Shown: positions 33,812 through 41,250 of the stretch, in pieces
Layout: the number at the start of each line of letters is the position of its first letter
How positions within the stretch are numbered: position 1 is the first letter of the stretch
Source of the DNA: Myxococcales bacterium
GTDB lineage: Bacteria; Myxococcota_A; Bradymonadia; UBA7976; UBA1532
Direction: 5' to 3'
Length of the DNA: 64,000 nucleotides
Assembly: GCA_020633555.1 (NCBI GenBank)
Contig: JACKDL010000032.1
Span: 1-64,000 of the forward strand
Translations under genes and position numbers: made by a program
The notes under the pieces: generated by a model
What the model saw: the letters and a program-made list of their open reading frames with translations, nothing else
Told to the model about the DNA's origin: nothing
Databases searched by the model: none

Positions 33812-34372
33812 ATGCCCCGCCCCCCCGACGACGCCCGCCGTGAAGCCTTGGCCGACGCCATGGGCCGCTACGCCGACGGCGACGCACGCGCCTTCGACCA
33901 CGTCTACCGCGAGCTCGCCCCCGCGGTGCGCGCCTGCCTCCACCGCTGGACCGGCCCCAGCCACGTGGACGACCTGTGCCAGAAGACCTTCCTGCGGGTG
34001 CACCGCGCCCGGCACCGCTACCGCCCGGGGGCGCCCGTGGGCGCGTGGGTGCTCACCATCGCCCGCAACCTGGCCATCGACGAGCTGCGCAAGCGCGGCA
34101 CGCAGCGCGACCGCACCACCCCGGAAGGCGAGCTGCCCGACGTGGCCGCCGAGCCCCCGGAGCCCGAGCCCGACGCCGAGGTCATCGCCGCCGTCCGCGA
34201 CGCCATCGCCCAGCTCCCCGAGAGCCAGCGCCGCGTCATCGAGCTGCACAAGCTGGACGAGCGCCCCTTCGCCGAGATCGCCGCCGAGCTGGGCATCAAC
34301 GAGGGCGCCGCCCGCGTCCGCGCCCACCGCGCCTACGACAAGCTCCGCAAGCTCCTGGGCCCCAAGGACTGA
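33812..34372 (+). CDS. RNA polymerase sigma factor, ECF type
   Basis: A 186-residue sigma-70 family factor. Region 2 (about 20-90: HVDDLCQKTFLRVHRARHRY, GAWVLTIARNLAIDELRKR) and region 4 (about 125-180: IAQLPESQRRVIELHKLDER, FAEIAAELGINEGAARVRAHRAYDKLRKLL) are complete. No anti-sigma gene follows; the next 476 bp are non-coding. Regulation is therefore not visible from the neighbours. It may act on the divergent outer-membrane protein gene, but that is only inference. Confidence 0.92.
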   Translation: MPRPPDDARREALADAMGRYADGDARAFDHVYRELAPAVRACLHRWTGPSHVDDLCQKTFLRVHRARHRYRPGAPVGAWVLTIARNLAIDELRKRGTQRDRTTPEGELPDVAAEPPEPEPDAEVIAAVRDAIAQLPESQRRVIELHKLDERPFAEIAAELGINEGAARVRAHRAYDKLRKLLGPKD

Positions 34373-34405
34373 CCCCCGCGGCCCTGGACCTGCGCCGATC
34401 GAGCG

Positions 34406-34508
34406 GTGGAGGGGTGAGGTCGTCGGGGTCGGGTCGATGGCGCCGTGGCGGGGGGTGGGGGCAAGGCGGCCCCCGCAGTCGATGCCGGCGGCGTCGGCGA
34501 GGACGGCA
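34406..34508. repeat. 103-bp direct repeat, copy A
   Basis: It starts GTGGAGGGGTGAGGTCGTCG and contains CGCAGTCGATGCCGGCGGC. About 8 mismatches to copy B at 34528. A spacer of 19 bp separates the units. Confidence 0.75.
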
Positions 34509-34527
34509 CACCCAAAGTCGCGAAACC

Positions 34528-34630
34528 GTGGAGGGGTGAGGTCGTCGGGGCCGGGTCGATGGCACCGCGGCGGTGGGTGGTGGCAAGGCGGCACCCGCAG
34601 TCGATGCCGGCGGCATCGACGAGGACGGCC
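34528..34630. repeat. 103-bp direct repeat, copy B
   Basis: Second tandem unit, about 92 percent identical to copy A by eye. The repeats sit downstream of the sigma-factor stop and upstream (on the plus strand) of the TetR terminator. No function is visible. Confidence 0.75.
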
Positions 34631-34691
34631 AACGCCGCCACCGCCCGCCGCCGCAAGCCAGCGGCCCGGCACCGACGGCCGAACCCCGAAA

Positions 34692-34728
34692 CAAAAAAAA
34701 GGCCGGAGCAGGTTGCCCTGCTCCGGCC
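34692..34728 (-). terminator. Rho-independent terminator of the TetR gene
   Basis: Minus strand: GGCCGGAGCAG, short loop, CTGCTCCGGCC (11-bp stem), then eight T. It lies 120 bp after the TetR stop. Confidence 0.9.
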
Positions 34729-34848
34729 CAGGCGAATGACCCAGGGAGGGGTCGGACCATTCACCCTTGGTGCCCCCCGCACAGGAGGGGGTTGGCTGAG
34801 GGCACCGTGGCGGGCCGCCGGAGGGGGTGGCGGCCAACACGCTTCAAA

Positions 34849-35502
34849 TCAATCGGGCATCGGCCCCGTGGCCTTGAGCCCTGCGAGCGCGAGCTGGATG
34901 TGACCCTCCACCGCGCGCTCGAAGTCGTAGCGACCATCTTCCAGCGGCCCCAGCGCGTGGCGGTAGATCATCGCGAAGATGATCCCGCCCAGGTACGCCC
35001 GCGCCGTCGCCTGCAGGTCCACGGGGCGAAACTCGCCCGCGTCGATGCCCCGCTGGATGAGCGCCTCGAACAGCGCCCGGGCCTTGTCGGCCTGGGTCAG
35101 GTACGCCCGCGCGATCTCCGGGAAGTTGCTCGACTCCGCGTAGATCAGCTTGGGCAGCCCCGTGGCCCCCGCGCTCTCGAACCGCTCGACCCACAGCAGG
35201 GTCACCGCCCGGATGACGTCGGTCGCCGTCCGGCTGCCGTCGGCCATCAGGGCCGCCACCTCGGCCAACAGGGGGCCGGTGGACTCCCCCACCACCGCCG
35301 CCAGCAAGGCCTCCTTGCTGGGGTAGTAGAGGTACACCGTGCCCTTCGAGACCCCCGCCCGCTTGGCGATGGACTCGATGCGGGTGGCCGCAAACCCCTG
35401 CTCCACGAACAGGTCCAACGCAGCCCGCAGCAGCTCCGCTGGCCGCGCGTCCTTGCGCCTGCGCCAGCGGGGTTCCTCGTCGGGCGGAGTGGAGATGGTC
35501 AC
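34849..35502 (-). CDS. TetR/AcrR-family transcriptional regulator
   Basis: A 217-residue repressor-type regulator, GTG start at 35502. The HTH (about residues 20-70) is canonical: LLRAALDLFVEQGFAATRIE, IAKRAGVSKGTVYLYYPSKE. The C-terminal ligand domain is helical, with no identifiable inducer. A TGAC-CA-GTCA palindrome lies just upstream, so autoregulation is likely. No target gene is divergently placed; the upstream gene is on the same strand. Confidence 0.93.
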   Translation of the reverse strand: MTISTPPDEEPRWRRRKDARPAELLRAALDLFVEQGFAATRIESIAKRAGVSKGTVYLYYPSKEALLAAVVGESTGPLLAEVAALMADGSRTATDVIRAVTLLWVERFESAGATGLPKLIYAESSNFPEIARAYLTQADKARALFEALIQRGIDAGEFRPVDLQATARAYLGGIIFAMIYRHALGPLEDGRYDFERAVEGHIQLALAGLKATGPMPD

Positions 35503-35513
35503 GCCTCGCTTTT

Positions 35514-35567
35514 AAATGACCAGTCAGTTAGCAAACGGACGCTATCCAGGGCCCGGGCGCCGGTCAA
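35514..35567 (-). promoter_or_regulatory. TetR operator and candidate promoter
   Basis: The palindrome TGACCAGTCA lies at 35517-35526, inside AAATGACCAGTCAGTTA, resembling the TGAC-rich operators of AcrR/fatty-acid TetR regulators. On the minus strand a candidate -35 TTGACC (35567-35562) and -10 TAGCGT (35544-35539) are spaced 17 bp. The operator would sit just downstream of the start point, blocking transcription. The operator is better supported than the hexamers. Confidence 0.55.
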
Positions 35568-35621
35568 GGGGTTGCGGAGACTTTGAACCAAACCACTGAA
35601 AACAAAGTGAAAATAAATGAC

Positions 35622-36611
35622 TCAGGGTTCGTTTTGCACCAAAACCCGCTGGTCGTACAACGCCCGCAGGAGGGGCCCGTCGGGGGCGCAGCCGGCCGAG
35701 CGGAGCGCGGCCACCGCGGCGGGCACCCGGCGGCCGTCGAAGGTCCCGAGCAGGTCGTCCAGCGCGGCCGGCACCGTCACCCAGTCGGTGCCGCTGTAGG
35801 CCATGAGCCGGCGCTGGGGGCTGGCGTCGTCCAGGCTGTCGTGCGGGGCCAGCCAGAGGCGAGGCGGGAGCCGCTCGTCGAACAGGGCGCGGTGGGTGCG
35901 GCGCACCGCCCGGGCCCGCTTGCGCACCGCAGGCCCCCCGAGGCGGCGCACCGCCCGCCAGTCCAAGCCTGCCACTCGATCGGCGCAGGCCCGGTAGAAC
36001 TCGGCGGGGGTCCCCGGCCAGGCCCCCCAGGCGCCCTCCGCCAGGCCCGCCGCGTCGACGGCCAGGCCACGGGCCTGATAGGCCGACCGCGCGGCGAACT
36101 CGGCGAGGACGTCCTCGATGGCGGTGAGCCAACGCTGGACGGCATCCCAGAAGGCCTCGCCCACGGCGCCGCGCCCGTGGCGGCAGAACCAGGTCGCGCA
36201 GATGCCGTTGCGGTGCTTCCAGATGCCGCACAGGCCGTCGTCGCGTTGGTGGGGGCACTGGATGTCGGCCTGCCCGAAGCTCTCGTCGGCCAGCAGCCGA
36301 TCGTACTCGGCGGCCTGCGCCTCGCTGAGTTCGAGGCCCAGCGGGTGGGCCGCCTCACCGGCCAGCCTCGATTGCAGGCTCCGGAGGCCCGGGGCCAGGG
36401 CGGGATCGGGATCCTCGAGCAGCCGCCCCACCAGGAAGTTGGGCATGCGCGGCACATACGTGCAGCAGCGGGTGGCGGGGTTGAAGGCGCGGTCCGCCGG
36501 GAGGTCCGGCTGGCACATCACGCAGTCGTGGCAGGTGGCCTTCGGCTCGCTGGGGGGGGCTTCGCCCAGCAGCTCTTCCAGCCAGCGGGCGTAGGTGACG
36601 GGCAGGGACAT
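35622..36611 (-). CDS. YkgJ-like cysteine-cluster protein
   Basis: A 329-residue cytoplasmic protein, ATG at 36611. Cysteines fall in CHDCVMC (about 28), RCCTYVPRMPNFLVG (about 49), IQCPHQ and LCGIWKHRNGICATWFC (about 117-142), the pattern of YkgJ-family putative metal/iron-sulfur binding domains. The second half has no recognised domain. It shares the Cys-cluster theme but not overall sequence with the protein at 14605. Partner and reaction unknown. Confidence 0.75.
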   Translation of the reverse strand: MSLPVTYARWLEELLGEAPPSEPKATCHDCVMCQPDLPADRAFNPATRCCTYVPRMPNFLVGRLLEDPDPALAPGLRSLQSRLAGEAAHPLGLELSEAQAAEYDRLLADESFGQADIQCPHQRDDGLCGIWKHRNGICATWFCRHGRGAVGEAFWDAVQRWLTAIEDVLAEFAARSAYQARGLAVDAAGLAEGAWGAWPGTPAEFYRACADRVAGLDWRAVRRLGGPAVRKRARAVRRTHRALFDERLPPRLWLAPHDSLDDASPQRRLMAYSGTDWVTVPAALDDLLGTFDGRRVPAAVAALRSAGCAPDGPLLRALYDQRVLVQNEP

Positions 36612-36690
36612 GGCCGGCTCCAGAGCGAGGACGGCGGATGGTGCCGCCCACCGAGCCGCCCGTCAAAGGGCGGTCCGCGGCGAGCCCCGC

Positions 36691-37551
36691 TCAGGCGCTG
36701 ATCCCCGTCAGCCGCCGCTGCATCATGGCGATGGCGCCCAGGACCGCCGCCAGCATGGCCAGCAGCGCCACGTTGGGCAGGCCCGCCGAGGCCATGTAGG
36801 GGCCCGCCTGCTTGTAGATCATGAAGGCGCCCATCACGAGCACGAACCACGCGAAGCCCTTGCGCAGCCGGGCGGCCTCGATGCGCTGGGCCAGCTTCAC
36901 GCCGATGAAGGTGCCCACCAGGGCCGCACCGATGATGAGCCCCGCGACGGGGTAGTCGATGGTGACGTGGGCGGCGTAGCCCGCGAAGCCCGCGAAGGAC
37001 TTCAGCGCGATGACGAACAGCGAGGTGCCGATGGCGTGCTGCATGCTCAGGCCTGCCAGCAGCACCAGCGCCGGGACCACCAGGAAGCCCCCGCCCGCGC
37101 CCACGAGGCCGGTGACGCTGCCCACCACCAGGCCCTCGGCCGCCACCTTGGGCACCGAGATCTTCACAGCGTGCCCACCCGCGTGCTCGGCCTTGACCTT
37201 CTTGCCGCGCAGCATCATCACCCCGGTCACCAGCATGAGCGCGGTGAACAGACCCAGCAGCACCCCCCCGGGGATGTACCTGGCCACCAGGCCGCCCAGG
37301 AAGGCGCCCAGCATGGCGAAGGCGGCGAAGATGGCGCCCGTGCGCCACTGGACGTTGCCGGCTCGGGCGTGCAGCACCAGCCCGAAGACGCTGGTGCTGC
37401 CCACCACCAGCAGCGAGGTGGCCACCGCGGCCTTGGTGGGCATTGACAGCAGGTAGACCAGGATGGGCACGGTCATGATGGAGCCGCCGCCGCCGAGCAG
37501 GCCGAGGGCGACACCCATGAGGACCGAGAGCACCGCAGCGATGGCGAGCAT
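36691..37551 (-). CDS. TauE/SafE-family membrane permease
   Basis: A 286-residue inner-membrane protein, ATG at 37551 with GGAGG eight bases upstream; the frame is open further but without signals. About eight hydrophobic helices and the duplicated family motif LGLLGGGGSIMTVPIL (N half) and TGLVGAGGGFLVVPALV (C half), with HAIGTSLFVIALKSFAGF. TauE/SafE proteins export sulfite, sulfoacetate or related anions. The neighbours give no substrate hint. Confidence 0.92.
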   Translation of the reverse strand: MLAIAAVLSVLMGVALGLLGGGGSIMTVPILVYLLSMPTKAAVATSLLVVGSTSVFGLVLHARAGNVQWRTGAIFAAFAMLGAFLGGLVARYIPGGVLLGLFTALMLVTGVMMLRGKKVKAEHAGGHAVKISVPKVAAEGLVVGSVTGLVGAGGGFLVVPALVLLAGLSMQHAIGTSLFVIALKSFAGFAGYAAHVTIDYPVAGLIIGAALVGTFIGVKLAQRIEAARLRKGFAWFVLVMGAFMIYKQAGPYMASAGLPNVALLAMLAAVLGAIAMMQRRLTGISA

Positions 37552-37640
37552 GGCGAAGACCTCCGAAGCGTCCGTGAGTCGGCCGCAGCGGTTTGCAGCA
37601 AGCGGGCCAACATCGCAGGCCCCATGGGTCAAGGGATTTG

Positions 37641-37658
37641 CGGTGCGCCGGCGCACCG
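37641..37658. promoter_or_regulatory. 18-bp perfect palindrome
   Basis: CGGTGCGCCGGCGCACCG is fully self-complementary, in the 91-bp gap between the divergent TauE and outer-membrane protein genes, and overlaps the likely GTG start of the latter. GTCGC motifs follow at about 37662, 37681 and 37703. It could be a dimeric regulator site. Confidence 0.45.
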
Positions 37659-38875
37659 ATTGTCGCAAAGCCCCCCAACCGTCGCGACACAGGTTTCAAC
37701 TTGTCGCAGTCGCGCTGACGCTGCTGGGCGCGGGGCCGGCCGCGGCCCAGAGCGTCGAGTTCTTCCAGGGGCCAGTGGTGAGCTCGAACCGGGTGGTGGG
37801 CCTGGGCGGCGCCTACATCGCCGTGGCTGAGGGGGCCGACGGGCACCTGGCGAACCCGGCCTCGTTCACCACGCGCTACCCCTACACCCGGCACGACGAC
37901 TTCGACTGGGACTTCGCCTTCTCGTGGCTGAACGTGGGCGGCGCCGATCAGGACATCGATCAGTCGGGGCAGAGCGGGTTCGACCGCGCCACCCTGCTGG
38001 ATGCCGGGCTGCACCTGGCGTTCAACCGGCACGGCTACGGGCTGCACCTGCGGGTGCACAACTACTTCCTGAGCACGTTCGACGAGCAGGCCCAGACCAC
38101 CCGGCCCGCCAAGTTCTCGCAGGTCTTCGGCAGCTTCGGCTATGCCTACTCGGCCCTGGACGGCGAGCTGACCCTGGGCGGCGCCCTGACGGTGGTGACC
38201 TCCGAGGTGGGCCCCGAGACGGTGGATCCCGACGTGCCCGAGGACGACCAGGTCTACAAGGTTCAGGGGGGCGGCCTGCTGCTGGGCCTGCTGTTCGCCC
38301 CCCACGACACGCCCTACCGGATGGGGGCCACCCTGCGCACCGAGATCATCGGATCCGACGTCACCGGGCGCTCGGCGGTGCCGGGGGTGCCCACCCCGGC
38401 CCGGATCATCGCCCCCATGCAGCTTGGCCTGGGCTTCGCGTGGATGCTGGGGCCCCGCCCCTTCAACCCGAAGCCCGACTTCGGCGACTGGGTGGAGTTC
38501 GGCTACGCGAAGCCCGATCCCACCCTGCCCCGGCGCTACGTGCTGCTGGCCGCCGACGCCGTGTTCACGGGGCCCGCCGACGACGACACGGTGGGCACCC
38601 AGTCCCTGCTGGCGGGCCGCCCACGTGCGGCCGGGCAGGCAGGGACGTGGAGCCTGCGGGCGGGGGCCGAGAGCGAGCTGTGGGTGGACGTGCTGCGGCT
38701 GCGGGCGGGCACCTACTTCGAGCCCGATCGCCATGCCGGTGGCGGCCGCTGGCACGGCACCGGCGGGCTCGACCTGCACCTGGGCGAGCTGATCTACGAC
38801 TGGAAGCTGTCGAGCGCCGTGGACGGCACGGTGGGCTACTTCAACTGGGGGCTGGGTCTGGGCTTCTGGCACTGA
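37643..38875 (+). CDS. Outer-membrane protein, FadL/PorV-like N-terminus
   Basis: About 410 residues. I use the GTG at 37643 (AAGGGA upstream), giving a signal peptide ending AGPAAAQS; the start is uncertain because it lies in an 18-bp palindrome. The mature start RVVGLGGAYIAVAEGADGHL followed by NPASFTTR is the hallmark of OMPP1/FadL and PorV-like barrels. Later strands alternate hydrophobic residues and the C-terminus is GYFNWGLGLGFWH. Probably an outer-membrane channel for hydrophobic compounds or a related barrel. The last 35 bp overlap the convergent purK. Confidence 0.82.
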   Translation: MRRRTDCRKAPQPSRHRFQLVAVALTLLGAGPAAAQSVEFFQGPVVSSNRVVGLGGAYIAVAEGADGHLANPASFTTRYPYTRHDDFDWDFAFSWLNVGGADQDIDQSGQSGFDRATLLDAGLHLAFNRHGYGLHLRVHNYFLSTFDEQAQTTRPAKFSQVFGSFGYAYSALDGELTLGGALTVVTSEVGPETVDPDVPEDDQVYKVQGGGLLLGLLFAPHDTPYRMGATLRTEIIGSDVTGRSAVPGVPTPARIIAPMQLGLGFAWMLGPRPFNPKPDFGDWVEFGYAKPDPTLPRRYVLLAADAVFTGPADDDTVGTQSLLAGRPRAAGQAGTWSLRAGAESELWVDVLRLRAGTYFEPDRHAGGGRWHGTGGLDLHLGELIYDWKLSSAVDGTVGYFNWGLGLGFWH

Positions 38876-39983
38876 GCGCGGCGAGCGCCGCCTCGAGTCG
38901 GGCTGCCGCCGCCAGGACCGCGTCCTGCGGCCCCGCCAGGTTCACGTGGCCCAGCTTCCGCCCCGGCCGAGGCGCCTTGCCGTACAGGTGCAGGTGGGCC
39001 AGCGGCTCGGCCAGCACCGCCTGGGGCGGGGGCGCGCGCCCCAGCAGGTTCAGCATGACCGACAGCGGCTGGGTGAGCCCCGGATCCCCCAACGGCAGGC
39101 CCGCCACCGCCCGCAGGTGCTGCTCGAACTGGCTGCACCGGGCCCCGTCCTGGGTCCAGTGCCCGCTGTTGTGCACGCGCGGCGCGAACTCGTTCACCCA
39201 CAGGGCGTCACCCACCTGGAACAGCTCGATGGCCAGGACGCCCACGTAGTCCAAGGCCTGCAGGGTGGCGGCGGCGAGGGCGTCGGCGGCGGCCTGGAGC
39301 GCCGGCGGGCAGGCGGGCGCCGGGGCCACGCTGCGGGCCAGGATGCCGTCGCGGTGGGTGTTCCAGGTCAGCGGGAAGGTGCGGACGCCGCCGTCTCGGC
39401 CCCGCGCGGCCACCACCGACAGCTCGCGCTCGAAGGGCACGGCGCCCTCGAGCAGGCAGGGCACGCCGCCCAGCGCGGCGAAGGCCGCCGGCAGGTCGTC
39501 GGGCCGGTGCACCCAGCGCTGCCCCTTGCCGTCGTAGCCCAACCGCCGGGTCTTCAGCAGGGCCGGGAGGCCGGTGGTGGCGAGCGCGGCCGGGAAGTCG
39601 GCGGGCCCCCCGATGGGGGCGAAGGGCGCCGTGGGGACGCCCAGCTCGCGGAAGAAGCGCTTCTCCGGCAGGCGATCCTGGGCGATCTGCAGGGCCCGTG
39701 GGGTCGGGTACACCGGCACCTGGCGCGCCAGGCGCTCGGCCGCGGCGACGGGCACGTTCTCGAACTCCCAGGTCACCACGTCCACCTGGGCCGCGAGGGC
39801 GTCCAGGGCCTGCGGATCGTCGAAGGCTGTGGCCGGCACCATGGGCGCCACCGCGGCCATGGGCGCCTGCGGGTTGGGGTCCAGGCCCACCACGCGCAGG
39901 CCCAGCGGCGGGCCCGCCAGGGCCAGCATGCGGCCGAGCTGCCCGCCGCCCAGCACCCCCACCGCGCGCGCCGGCGTCTGCAC
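38841..39983 (-). CDS. purK: 5-(carboxyamino)imidazole ribonucleotide synthase
   Basis: A 380-residue ATP-grasp enzyme that makes N5-CAIR from AIR, ATP and bicarbonate in purine synthesis. GTG start at 39983, one base after the purE stop. Motifs: VGVLGGGQLGRMLALAG, VVTWEFENVP, QIAQDRLPEKRFF, LLKTRRLGYDGKGQ, ELSVVAARGRDG, VNEFAPRVHNSGHWT. Length normal. Operon with purE; the end overlaps the convergent outer-membrane protein gene. Confidence 0.97.
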   Translation of the reverse strand: MQTPARAVGVLGGGQLGRMLALAGPPLGLRVVGLDPNPQAPMAAVAPMVPATAFDDPQALDALAAQVDVVTWEFENVPVAAAERLARQVPVYPTPRALQIAQDRLPEKRFFRELGVPTAPFAPIGGPADFPAALATTGLPALLKTRRLGYDGKGQRWVHRPDDLPAAFAALGGVPCLLEGAVPFERELSVVAARGRDGGVRTFPLTWNTHRDGILARSVAPAPACPPALQAAADALAAATLQALDYVGVLAIELFQVGDALWVNEFAPRVHNSGHWTQDGARCSQFEQHLRAVAGLPLGDPGLTQPLSVMLNLLGRAPPPQAVLAEPLAHLHLYGKAPRPGRKLGHVNLAGPQDAVLAAAARLEAALAALSARSPDPAPS

Positions 39984-39984
39984 C

Positions 39985-40488
39985 TCAGTCCTCGGGCTGG
40001 GGCTGCGAGGGATCGGGATCGGCCAGCACCGCCGCGGTGCGGGCGGCCCGGAAGGCCGCCACGGCGTCGCGGTACCGGCCCCCCAGGATGCTGCCCGCCA
40101 GCAGCGCGGCGTTGATGGCCCCCGCCTTGCCGATGGCCAGGGTGCCCACGGGGACCCCCGCCGGCATCTGCACGATGCTCAGCAGCGAGTCCACCCCGTT
40201 GAGGGTGCGCGACTGGACGGGGACGCCGAGCACGGGCAGCGCCGTCTTGGCCGCAGTCATCCCGGGCAGGTGGGCCGCGCCGCCGGCGCCGGCGATGATC
40301 ACCTGCAGCCCCCGGGGGGCCGCCGTCTCGGCGTACTGGTAGAGCAGGTCGGGCGTGCGGTGGGCGCTGACCACCCGCGTCTCGTAGGGCACGCCCAGGG
40401 CGGCCAGGGTCTCGCAGGCGTGGCGCATGGTCTCCCAGTCAGACCGGGAGCCCATGATCACCCCCACCAGGGGCGCGGTGTCGCTCAT
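39985..40488 (-). CDS. purE: N5-carboxyaminoimidazole ribonucleotide mutase
   Basis: A 167-residue class I PurE, converting N5-CAIR to CAIR. ATG at 40488 with GGAGG six bases upstream. Motifs: VGVIMGSRSDWETM, YETRVVSAHRTPD, AGAGGAAHLPGMTA, LPVLGVPV, ALLAGSIL. Next to purK, the usual pair for this two-step route. Confidence 0.97.
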   Translation of the reverse strand: MSDTAPLVGVIMGSRSDWETMRHACETLAALGVPYETRVVSAHRTPDLLYQYAETAAPRGLQVIIAGAGGAAHLPGMTAAKTALPVLGVPVQSRTLNGVDSLLSIVQMPAGVPVGTLAIGKAGAINAALLAGSILGGRYRDAVAAFRAARTAAVLADPDPSQPQPED

Positions 40489-40638
40489 GCCATCCTCCAG
40501 CGCGGTCAGGGGGCTGGTTACGGCAAGTGGTGCCGCGCGCGCAAGCGACGGGCCGGTGTCAGGCCGGCGCCCGGCCGCGTGCGAGGGGCGCCCCCGCGGG
40601 GTATGGTCGGCCCCAACCCCGCCCCCGTGAGGTCTGCC

Positions 40639-41250
40639 GTGCCCATCGCCCCACTGCTGCTCGCCGCCCTGGTGGCGCCTCAGATCAACGTCACCGACGG
40701 CCCGGCCGGCGGGCTCGGGCTGCTGAGCGTCCAGGGGCCGCCGGGCACCCGGTGTCAGGCGAGCGCGGGCGGCCGGTCGGCGGCGCCGCTCCCCTTGCCG
40801 GGCACCGTCAGCCCGCCCGAGGGGGCGGCCGTGCAGCTCGACTGCACGCTCCCCGACGGGTCCCAGGTGGCGCGGGCGGTCGAGGTGCCGCCTGGGGTCC
40901 ACCGCCGGGTCCGGCTGGCGACGGGCCCCAGCCCTTCGGCTGAGGCCGTGGGGATTCCGAACGATGCGCTGGAGGCGCTGCTGGCAGGGCTGTCGAAGGC
41001 CCCCGACCGGCGCAGCCGGCAGGTGCGCCTGCTGGCGGTCGAGGATCCCGCGGGGCTGACGGTGGATCAGCTTGATCGGGTGCTGGGCGCCCTGCCGCTG
41101 CCGGCCGAGCGCCGCTGGGCGGTGGCCCGCTTCGGCCCCGGGCTGGTGGATGGGGCCGCCGCCCACCGGCTGGCGCGGCGCTTCGCGCTGGCGGCCGATC
41201 GGGCCTGGCTGGCCGCCACGGCGGCGGCCTGGGCTCAGCGCACCGAGTAG
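40639..41250 (+). CDS. Exported DUF4476-like protein
   Basis: A 203-residue protein. GTG at 40639 with GAGG upstream, short leader PIAPLLLAALVAPQ. The N-terminal half looks like a small beta domain. The C-terminal half (about 110-195) is helical with VRLLAVEDPAGLTVDQLDRVL, LPLPAERRWAVARFGPGLVD, like the DUF4476 repeats common in Myxococcota. Function unknown. The last 16 bp overlap the convergent MopE-like gene. Confidence 0.65.
   Translation: MPIAPLLLAALVAPQINVTDGPAGGLGLLSVQGPPGTRCQASAGGRSAAPLPLPGTVSPPEGAAVQLDCTLPDGSQVARAVEVPPGVHRRVRLATGPSPSAEAVGIPNDALEALLAGLSKAPDRRSRQVRLLAVEDPAGLTVDQLDRVLGALPLPAERRWAVARFGPGLVDGAAAHRLARRFALAADRAWLAATAAAWAQRTE

Larger units (their letters stand above)
34373..34848. 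other. Intergenic region with tandem repeats and terminator, 476 bp
   Basis: Between the convergent sigma-factor and TetR genes. It holds two tandem copies of a 103-bp unit (34406-34508 and 34528-34630) and a strong terminator for the minus strand (34692-34728). Frames through it are Arg/Gly-rich and not conserved between the two units, so I call no gene. Confidence 0.6.

Noticed and set aside
37641..37658. The 18-bp palindrome as a terminator
   Set aside because: No T-run on either strand and it sits at a divergent promoter, not after a gene.
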